DNA of 29,474 bases from positions 1 to 29,474 of the forward strand of contig CAZKFN010000019.1 of assembly GCA_964552035.1 (NCBI GenBank), in the 5' to 3' direction. Shown here piece after piece: positions 23,318 to 29,474 of the stretch. The notes under the pieces are model-generated. The model had not been told where the DNA came from, ran no database searches, and worked only from the letters and a program-made list of their open reading frames with translations. The DNA is from CAZKFN01 sp964552035. GTDB taxonomy: Bacteria > Bacteroidota > Bacteroidia > Flavobacteriales_E > Vicingaceae. Every line of letters starts with the position of its first letter. Position 1 is the first letter of the stretch. The position numbers were made by a program, and so were the translations under genes.

Positions 23318-23391
23318 CATATGACAATTAAAATTATAAGTATTCGTTCCTATTGTTTTACTTTGTAGCATTGTTTTGATGGACTATTTGC

Positions 23392-24831
23392 ATGCAGCGG
23401 AAATTTATTACAAATTTAATTTTTATCATCTTCCTAAACCTCTTGGTAAAACCTTTTTGGATATTAGGAATAGATGTTGGCGTACAAAATAGAGTAGGGG
23501 CAGAAGAGTATGGAATGTATTATCCCATTTTTGGCTTTTCTATACTTTTTAATATTGTTTTGGATTTTGGAATTACAAACTTTAACAATAGAAATATTGC
23601 TCAGCATACTCAAATGTTGGGCAGGTACTTTTCGGGAATATTTAATGTAAAACTATTTCTTGGGATTGTTTATATGTTGATTACCCTGGTGTTTGGTTAT
23701 TTTGTGGGGTATGAAGGCAAAGCTTTTTTCTTGTTATTTTTATTGGGTATAAATCAGTTTTTATCTTCTATGATCTTATACCTTAGGTCAAATATAAGTG
23801 GTTTACATTTATTTAAAACGGATGGTTTACTTTCCATTTTAGACCGTTTTTTAATGATAATTATTTGTAGCTTTTTACTGTGGTCTGATTATTTTGGCGG
23901 TGAATTTAAAATAGAATGGTTTGTTTATGCACAGTTCTGGGCTTATCTTTTGACTGCCATAGCGGCTTTTATTATTGTCTACCAAAAGGCCAACTTTTTC
24001 AAACCTAAAATCGATTTTATATTGTTCAAAATCATACTCAAAGAAAGTATGCCTTTTGCCTTATTGGTTTTATTGATGGCTTTTTATTATCGTTTAGATT
24101 CTGTGATGGTAGAACGTATGTTGCCCAATGGAAAAGTAGAAGCTGGAATTTATGCCCAAGCTTACCGATTGGTAGAAGGGTTTAACATGTTTGGTTATTT
24201 ATTTTCTGTTTTATTATTGCCCATATTCTCACGAATGATTCAGAAAAAAGAATCTGTTAAGATGTTAGTTCACACCTCTTTTAATTTAATTTTTATCCCT
24301 TCAGTGGCCATAGCTTTTATTTGCTGGCGTTATGCCCATCAATTTATGGATTTGCTGTATGTAGAATACATTGATAGTGCTGCTAAGGTTTTTCCTATTC
24401 TTATGTTTTCTTTTATAGCTATTGCTACAACTTATGTCTATGGGACATTATTAACTGCCAATGGAAGTTTAAAACAGTTAAATATAATTTCTTTAATAGG
24501 TTTGCTGGTTAATTTTGGTTTAAATCTTTGGTGGATTCCTATAGATGGTGCTGTTGGGGCCGCAAAAGCCACCTTAATAACTCAATACTTAGTGGTGATT
24601 TCTCAGATTATAGTCAGCAAACAAATCTTTAAAATGCCTTATTCTCGGACTTATATCCTGCGGTTAAGCATAATGCTTATTTTGGCTTTTGGATTGGGAT
24701 ATTATACTTCCTTCTATGTAAATAACTACATTTTGCACAGTATTTTTATAGGGGGTATTTTTGTCGTACTGGGAATTGCATTGAAACTTATTCATCCTAA
24801 ACAAGTATTATTATTGATTAAAAAACAATAA
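23392..24831 (+). CDS. Polysaccharide flippase (Wzx/MATE-like)
   Basis: The 479-residue integral membrane protein has about 12-14 hydrophobic helices and the polysaccharide-synthesis family pattern. The early segment reads NRVGAEEYGMYYPIFGFS, FNNRNIAQ follows, and AGIYAQAYRLVEGFNMFGY lies in the centre. Such proteins flip undecaprenyl-linked oligosaccharide repeat units across the inner membrane. Downstream chain-length and polymerase genes support a Wzx/Wzy-type pathway. The next gene starts 60 nt later with its own promoter-like motif. Confidence 0.85.
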   Translation: MQRKFITNLIFIIFLNLLVKPFWILGIDVGVQNRVGAEEYGMYYPIFGFSILFNIVLDFGITNFNNRNIAQHTQMLGRYFSGIFNVKLFLGIVYMLITLVFGYFVGYEGKAFFLLFLLGINQFLSSMILYLRSNISGLHLFKTDGLLSILDRFLMIIICSFLLWSDYFGGEFKIEWFVYAQFWAYLLTAIAAFIIVYQKANFFKPKIDFILFKIILKESMPFALLVLLMAFYYRLDSVMVERMLPNGKVEAGIYAQAYRLVEGFNMFGYLFSVLLLPIFSRMIQKKESVKMLVHTSFNLIFIPSVAIAFICWRYAHQFMDLLYVEYIDSAAKVFPILMFSFIAIATTYVYGTLLTANGSLKQLNIISLIGLLVNFGLNLWWIPIDGAVGAAKATLITQYLVVISQIIVSKQIFKMPYSRTYILRLSIMLILAFGLGYYTSFYVNNYILHSIFIGGIFVVLGIALKLIHPKQVLLLIKKQ

Positions 24832-24856
24832 AAGATAAGATGTTTAGGTTTTTAGT

Positions 24857-24864
24857 TACTTTTG
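24857..24864 (+). promoter_or_regulatory. Probable -7 promoter element of the chain-length genes
   Basis: TACTTTTG matches TAnnTTTG and ends 27 nt before the ATG at 24892. It argues for the ATG as start, since the alternative TTG at 24862 lies within the motif. Confidence 0.45.
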
Positions 24865-24891
24865 AACCTTTTTAAACTATTAATCTATAGC

Positions 24892-25884
24892 ATGTCCGAA
24901 AATAATTATCAATTTGATTCGAATAGTTTTATACCTTTTGTAAAAAAATGGAAGAATACCATTATAACAACTAGTGCCTTAGCTTTTGTAATTTCCTTAA
25001 TTTTTTCACTTTTTATTACGGATAAGTATAAGTCTTCGGTGATATTATTTCCTTCTACTACCTCATCCCTCTCTAGGGCTTTGTTAGACAATAAAAGTTA
25101 TAAGGAAAAGGATTATTTAGAGTTTGGTGAAGAGGCAGAGGCAGAGCAAATGATTCAAATTTTAAGTTCTGATGAAATTAAACATCACATTATAGAGAAG
25201 TTTGATTTGATGAATCATTATAGGATTGATCCTTCTGAAAAATTTAAAGTTACTAAGCTGAATAAGATGTATGATAGTAATATTAAATTTTATAGAACTA
25301 AGTTTTTATCTGTAAAAATTGAAGTTTTAGATCAAGATGCACAATATGCAGCTGATATAGCGAATGAAATTGCTTTAATGCTGGATAGTGTCAAAAATAA
25401 GATGTTAAAGAAAGTTGCCAAACAAGGTTATGAAATTGTTAAAAGGACCTATGAAGAACTAAGGCAAGAAATGAAACTTATGGAAGATACCTTAGATTAT
25501 CTTAGAGGCAAAGGAATTCAGGATTATGAGAAACAAGTCGAGGTATATAGCGACCAATATGGTGCTGCCTTGGTAAAAAACAATGCAAGAGCTGCCGAAA
25601 TACTCAATAAAAAACTAGAAAATTTATCAGAATTCGGAGGCAAATATTTAGCCCTCTCAGAACAGATGGAATATGAAAGAGAAAGATTAAGTGATTTGCG
25701 TAAAGTTTATCAAGAGGCAAAGGTAAATGCCGAAGCCATAATTGATCAAAAATTTGTTGTCAATTATGCAGTTCCATCTGAAAGACCTTCTTATCCTATA
25801 CGCTGGCTAATTGTTGTGGTATCTACCTTATCCACTTTTTTATTTACCTTAATCGTGTTAATCTTAATTGATCCAAAAAAATAA
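24892..25884 (+). CDS. Wzz-like polysaccharide chain-length protein, first copy
   Basis: This 330-residue protein has the polysaccharide co-polymerase layout. A transmembrane helix lies at about 23-41, a large periplasmic coiled-coil region follows (for example residues 170-280, rich in Glu, Lys and Leu), and a second helix lies near 306-326. A Pro-containing stretch precedes it (VPSERPSYPIRWL). There is no cytoplasmic kinase domain after the second helix. Such proteins set polymer length together with Wzy. I chose the ATG at 24892 over the TTG at 24862. The next gene is a paralogue 3 nt away. Confidence 0.85.
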   Translation: MSENNYQFDSNSFIPFVKKWKNTIITTSALAFVISLIFSLFITDKYKSSVILFPSTTSSLSRALLDNKSYKEKDYLEFGEEAEAEQMIQILSSDEIKHHIIEKFDLMNHYRIDPSEKFKVTKLNKMYDSNIKFYRTKFLSVKIEVLDQDAQYAADIANEIALMLDSVKNKMLKKVAKQGYEIVKRTYEELRQEMKLMEDTLDYLRGKGIQDYEKQVEVYSDQYGAALVKNNARAAEILNKKLENLSEFGGKYLALSEQMEYERERLSDLRKVYQEAKVNAEAIIDQKFVVNYAVPSERPSYPIRWLIVVVSTLSTFLFTLIVLILIDPKK

Positions 25885-25887
25885 AAA

Positions 25888-26853
25888 ATGAGCAATAATC
25901 AAGAAAATACAAGTTTACAATCTAATCAAAAAATGTTTGAGTTTGCTTTTAAAAGCTGGAAGCTATTATTGGGAATTGGGCTAGTAGCTGCAATTTTAGC
26001 TGCTGTTTTCTCTTCCTCAGCTTTTCTTCCGCCTAGGTTTACCTCAAAAGCAGTAATTTATCCTACCAATACTTGGAAGTATGGCAATGAAACTATAGTT
26101 GAAAAAATGCAACAATACTTGTATTCTGATCGCATTAGAAATGCCATTATTGAAAAATATAATCTCTATGAAGAATACGATATTGACAAGGATTATTTCC
26201 GCGCTCCAGCCTATATGAAAATGGCTTATGATGAGCATTTTTCAGTTAGAGAAACTCGTTATCAATCTATAGAAATTGCCGTTTCCTCTACAGATCCTGA
26301 AAAAGCTAAAAACATGGCAAAGGATATCATAACCTTAGTAAATGAAATTATTCTAGAGTTTGAACGTGAAAAGCTAAAAGAAGTTATGTTTTCTGAAAAG
26401 GAAAAAATGAAAAGTTTTGAACGACAAATGGATAGCATCAAAGCAGTGATTCAAGATTATAGTTCAAAATATGGGATTTTAGATTTTCCTAACCAAACTG
26501 CAGAATTTACTGAAGGGTATATGAAATTTTTATTACAGTCTAAAAAAGGGAAAGACTTTGAAGTAGTGGAAGATATGTATGACAATTTAAAAAATTATGG
26601 TTATCAAGTGTATGAGTTGAGTAAAACTTTAGAAAAGTTGAATGAAACTTATGCCGAACAAGCTTTAAATTACCATGATGCTTATGGAAATTATGTGAGA
26701 GAGTTAGATTATACTTATGTTATTGTATCTCCAGAATTACCTACCTTAAAGAGCTATCCTATTCGTTGGCTAATAGTTTCAGTAGCAACACTCTCATCCA
26801 TGCTATTCACCTTTATTTTACTCTTAATTTTTAGATCTACAAAAAGTAAATAA
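25888..26853 (+). CDS. Wzz-like polysaccharide chain-length protein, second copy
   Basis: This 321-residue paralogue has the same two-helix layout: helix 1 near 26-45, a periplasmic region with a long charged helix around 160-250, and a second helix after YPIRWLIVSVATLSSMLF. The segment YPIRWLIV is shared exactly with the first copy, while the periplasmic parts are clearly diverged. There is no kinase motif. It is followed 1 nt later by the polymerase gene, so the three are a tight unit. Confidence 0.85.
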   Translation: MSNNQENTSLQSNQKMFEFAFKSWKLLLGIGLVAAILAAVFSSSAFLPPRFTSKAVIYPTNTWKYGNETIVEKMQQYLYSDRIRNAIIEKYNLYEEYDIDKDYFRAPAYMKMAYDEHFSVRETRYQSIEIAVSSTDPEKAKNMAKDIITLVNEIILEFEREKLKEVMFSEKEKMKSFERQMDSIKAVIQDYSSKYGILDFPNQTAEFTEGYMKFLLQSKKGKDFEVVEDMYDNLKNYGYQVYELSKTLEKLNETYAEQALNYHDAYGNYVRELDYTYVIVSPELPTLKSYPIRWLIVSVATLSSMLFTFILLLIFRSTKSK

Positions 26854-26854
26854 A

Positions 26855-28321
26855 ATGCCGGATTACCTAAGGTCAAATTGGGTCTTAATTCTTAGTTTTC
26901 TCTTCATTATGGCTAACAGTGCACTTATTGCCCTAGAGCAATATTGGTTTGCCGCTGTACCTTTCGCTATAGCGGTGGTGCTATTGGCCTTGGTAGCTAC
27001 AGATAAATTGTTCTATTTTATTGTCTTTTTTACCCCACTTTCTATCAATCTGGAAGAAATGGACATAGGCGGGATCGGCATGTTTATTCCTACAGAACCT
27101 CTACTTTTTGGAATGATGATTATCTTTTTCCTAAAAGTTCTTTACGATAGAGGCTTTGATAAAAAAGTGATGTTACATCCTTTTTCCATTGCTATCTATA
27201 TTTACTTCTCTTGGCTGTTAATAACTACCTTAACCAGTTCTATGCCTATCGTTTCTATCAAACATATTACAATGATACTTTGGTATATTGTAGTGATGTA
27301 TTTTTTTGCCACTCAAGTGTTTGTCAATAAAAAAAACATATTGAGATTTTTTTGGCTCTATATGATTCCCTTGTTTTTTGTTGTAATTTATACTTGTATT
27401 CACCATGCTGTCTATGGTTTTACTGAGCGATCAGCACACTGGGTTATGCAACCATTTTTTAAAGACCACACCGTTTATGGAGCTGTCCTATCCATGATGC
27501 TCCCCATACTCGGACTTTTATTTGCCCTAAAAAGATATAAGCATTACCGTTTAGTTACGCTCCTTATGATTTTTATGCTTTTGCTTGGAGTAATCTTATC
27601 TCATGGTAGAGCTGCCTGGTTGGGGATTGTTGTGTCTGCTTTGATTTCTATCGTGTATATTTATAAAATGAGAAGAACCTTTGTATTTTCTGTTATAGGT
27701 TTATTCTTTATTTTCCTAGCTGTTTTTTGGAATGATGTTGTCAACGTCTTACAGCAAAATACTCAAGATTCAACATCAGAAAACTTAATTGAACATGTTC
27801 AGTCCATTTCAAACATTTCTACCGATGCCTCTAACCTAGAGAGAATTAATCGTTGGAAATCTGCATATAGAATGTTTGAGGATCGACCTGTATTTGGATT
27901 TGGCCCTGGTACCTACATGTTTCAATATGCTCCTTTTCAAGCTTCAGAAGACCTAACTATAATTAGTACTAATGCAGGAGATGTTGGAAATGCTCATAGC
28001 GAATTTTTGGGTCCATTATCAGAAAGCGGTCTTCTTGGGTTGCTGAGTTTCCTATTTTTAGTTGTTATTTTTTATGTGGTTGCCTCCCGTTTATATTATC
28101 GACTTCCCAAAGGTGAAACTCGAAAAATAGTATTGTTTATTATTCTCTCCTTTACTTCTTATATGGTCAATGGATTATTGAATAACTTTCTTGACACCGA
28201 CAAAGCAAGTGTACCCTTTTGGGCATTTTTTGCTATCATCTTATGCATTGACATTCACACGAAAACCATGCTAGATAGCGATAAGGAATTGGAAAAATTA
28301 TTGCTGAAAGAAAAGAAATAG
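26855..28321 (+). CDS. O-antigen polymerase/ligase (Wzy/WaaL-like)
   Basis: The 488 residues form about 11-12 hydrophobic helices with one long periplasmic loop, as in the Wzy_C family. The family stretch HGRAAWLGIVVSALI is near the middle. The loop carries RINRWKSAYRMFEDRPVFGF, GPGTYM and the NAHSEFLGPLSESGLLGLL block. Such enzymes join repeat units into polymer or transfer polymer to lipid A core. The company of flippase and chain-length genes favours polymerase. It ends 8 nt before the stop of the convergent HAD gene. Confidence 0.85.
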   Translation: MPDYLRSNWVLILSFLFIMANSALIALEQYWFAAVPFAIAVVLLALVATDKLFYFIVFFTPLSINLEEMDIGGIGMFIPTEPLLFGMMIIFFLKVLYDRGFDKKVMLHPFSIAIYIYFSWLLITTLTSSMPIVSIKHITMILWYIVVMYFFATQVFVNKKNILRFFWLYMIPLFFVVIYTCIHHAVYGFTERSAHWVMQPFFKDHTVYGAVLSMMLPILGLLFALKRYKHYRLVTLLMIFMLLLGVILSHGRAAWLGIVVSALISIVYIYKMRRTFVFSVIGLFFIFLAVFWNDVVNVLQQNTQDSTSENLIEHVQSISNISTDASNLERINRWKSAYRMFEDRPVFGFGPGTYMFQYAPFQASEDLTIISTNAGDVGNAHSEFLGPLSESGLLGLLSFLFLVVIFYVVASRLYYRLPKGETRKIVLFIILSFTSYMVNGLLNNFLDTDKASVPFWAFFAIILCIDIHTKTMLDSDKELEKLLLKEKK

Positions 28322-28329
28322 CACTCAAA

Positions 28330-29178
28330 CTATCTATATCCTTCCAAAGCTATTTCTGCACTTAATGCATCAATACACAATTGTATAACTTGATATAAGT
28401 CTTTGCCTTCTCTATAATCTGCTGGAGCAATAAAGTTGGCCCTATTTTCAAGAATCAATTTTTTTGCGGCCTCTTTTACTTTTTTTCCTTCTTTTGTTTC
28501 TGTGTTGGGATGATAAACAGCAATGGCTTTACCACCTTGTGATTTGACCATTTTCATCGCGGGAATATCAGTTGCACCATCACCTAAGTAAATCATCCTT
28601 TTAAAAGGCATAGGTCGCTCATCATTTGGCATATAGCTGTTAATCCCCGTATTATTCCATACATTAGGGACGCCTTTATTAATCCTAAACAAAAACTGTG
28701 TTTTATTCGTATAATCAATAGCTAAAGCTGGCCAAACTGCAACATTGTTGATGTCGTACAAAAAAGAAGAGGCATAAACCTGAACAAATTCATTATAAAT
28801 GCTCGTCCCTTTTAAAATGTCATCTAAACCAGAAGATATAATATAATGTTCAATTTTTAAACTCCTGCTTTCAGCATAGGTATTGATGCGCTTAAAATAG
28901 CTTTCCACTCCAGGAAATAATTCAATCCCTTTACCGTGTTTAAGAAAAGCATCTTTGGTAATGGAAACATCTTTTGCGGAAGCTTTTTTAAGCATGAGAT
29001 ACATATATGCCAAAATCTCATTCATATTTTTTTCTCTAGCCAGTTCACTCGTTTCTTTCCAAAAAGCTTCTTTTTCAATTCCAAGTTTGGGAATAAAAGA
29101 GTTTTCCTGCATATTCCCTGGGGCAAGTGTCCCATCAAAATCATAAGCTATAGCTATTTTTTCTTCTTTGTTTTGCAT
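28330..29178 (-). CDS. HAD-superfamily phosphatase
   Basis: The 282-residue protein has motif I AYDFDGTLAPG with Asp13 and Asp15, motif II SSG at 115-117, and motif IV GDGATDIPAM with Asp200 and Asp204. A helical insertion at about 30-90 is a C1-type cap, as in phosphoserine phosphatase-like members. The substrate is unknown. The insertion and the segment after motif II (WPALAIDYTNKTQFLFRINKG) resemble a family common in Bacteroidota, as I recall. It is convergent with the polymerase gene. TACTTTTA, one base off the -7 consensus, ends 4 nt upstream of the ATG. Confidence 0.8.
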   Translation of the reverse strand: MQNKEEKIAIAYDFDGTLAPGNMQENSFIPKLGIEKEAFWKETSELAREKNMNEILAYMYLMLKKASAKDVSITKDAFLKHGKGIELFPGVESYFKRINTYAESRSLKIEHYIISSGLDDILKGTSIYNEFVQVYASSFLYDINNVAVWPALAIDYTNKTQFLFRINKGVPNVWNNTGINSYMPNDERPMPFKRMIYLGDGATDIPAMKMVKSQGGKAIAVYHPNTETKEGKKVKEAAKKLILENRANFIAPADYREGKDLYQVIQLCIDALSAEIALEGYR

Positions 29179-29270
29179 GTTCTAAAAGTATTCAATTTTT
29201 TAGAAATTTAATATAATATTTAAAAGTGGATGTATAAAGCTAAACTATGGAAAAGCAGTACTTCTATAAC

Positions 29271-29474
29271 TTAAGGTGCAGTATTTTCAGAAATATTTAT
29301 TAGTTCTAAAATTTTATCGGCAACAATCTGCTGTCCTATAGGAGACCAATGAGTATCGTCGTAGTAATATAAGTCTGGCAACTCATGTTTTTTATGAATT
29401 TCACGACTATCTATGTAAATAAACTCTTTTGGGATTTCTAATAAGTGTTCTAAAAGTTTTGGTTCAATATCAGG
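29271..29474 (-). CDS. C-terminal end of an SGNH/AlgJ-like hydrolase or acyltransferase
   Basis: Only the last 67 codons and a TAA at 29271-29273 are visible; the gene continues past the right edge. The fragment carries YDDTHWSPIGQQIVADKI. Asp and His in DTHW fit the Asp-x-x-His catalytic block of SGNH-type enzymes such as AlgJ/AlgX, which O-acetylate exopolysaccharides. The placement beside a polysaccharide cluster agrees. Family assignment from so short a piece is moderate. Confidence 0.6.
   Translation of the reverse strand, partial: PDIEPKLLEHLLEIPKEFIYIDSREIHKKHELPDLYYYDDTHWSPIGQQIVADKILELINISENTAP

Noticed and set aside
1..29474. CRISPR arrays, insertion sequences, integrases, toxin-antitoxin or restriction systems
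   Set aside because: No regular repeats, transposase or integrase motifs, terminal inverted repeats or defence-type domains were seen in any frame read.

Overview
The window looks like a chromosomal segment of a low-GC member of the Bacteroidota, most probably Flavobacteriales. The evidence is the AT-rich sequence, promoter -7 elements of the Bacteroidota type (TAnnTTTG) in front of many genes, few Shine-Dalgarno sites, and lineage-typical genes: bacillithiol BshA, a DUF2520-KdsC pair, a GH3/beta-lactamase fusion, and a DUF721 protein beside recF. Most of it is housekeeping. I see no phage, insertion sequence, CRISPR array or obvious genomic island. Gene identities come from reading motifs; no database search was possible.

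Layout. 1-1139 (-) is the 5' part of prfC, cut by the window edge, divergent from an SF2 helicase (1353-2903, +). 2967-4707 (-) carries a SlyD-like FKBP isomerase, lumazine synthase ribH and a membrane-anchored TPR protein. 4945-7756 (+) is recF, a DUF721 protein, a small protein of unknown role and dapA. 7789-9082 (-) is a YciO-type protein and a small transaldolase. 9382-12417 (+) is a GH3/beta-lactamase fusion broken by an in-frame TGA, followed by bshA. tRNA-Arg(ACG) with encoded CCA and a strong terminator follow. 13754-19502 (-) is a cytochrome c maturation operon read ccmB-ccmC-ccmD-ccmE-ccmF and continuing into a DUF2520 protein and kdsC. 19645-21402 (-) is a three-gene unit: an Rrf2-family regulator, a group III truncated haemoglobin and tryptophan 2,3-dioxygenase. 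21524-23252 (-) is rnhB and a glycosyltransferase. 23392-28321 (+) is a surface polysaccharide cluster: flippase, two tandem Wzz-like chain-length proteins and an O-antigen polymerase/ligase. A HAD phosphatase and the C-terminal end of an SGNH/AlgJ-like protein close the window on the minus strand.

How the genes work together. The ccm genes handle haem export and attachment to c-type cytochromes. The CcmE carries a Cys-x3-Tyr haem site instead of the classical His-x3-Tyr. The Rrf2-globin-dioxygenase unit joins a probable Fe-S sensor to two haem proteins and has a 23-bp palindrome upstream of its -7 element. The polysaccharide genes form a Wzx/Wzy-type assembly set without a tyrosine kinase or outer-membrane exporter in view.

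The observations most worth checking are the TGA that replaces an expected Trp codon in the GH3/beta-lactamase gene (the only other TGA stops in the window are two ATGA overlaps in the ccm operon), the Rrf2 operon and its palindrome, the -7 elements only 6-9 nt ahead of the ATG of recF and the helicase, and ccmB, which has no usable ATG. I did not find a convincing, wholly new system here.
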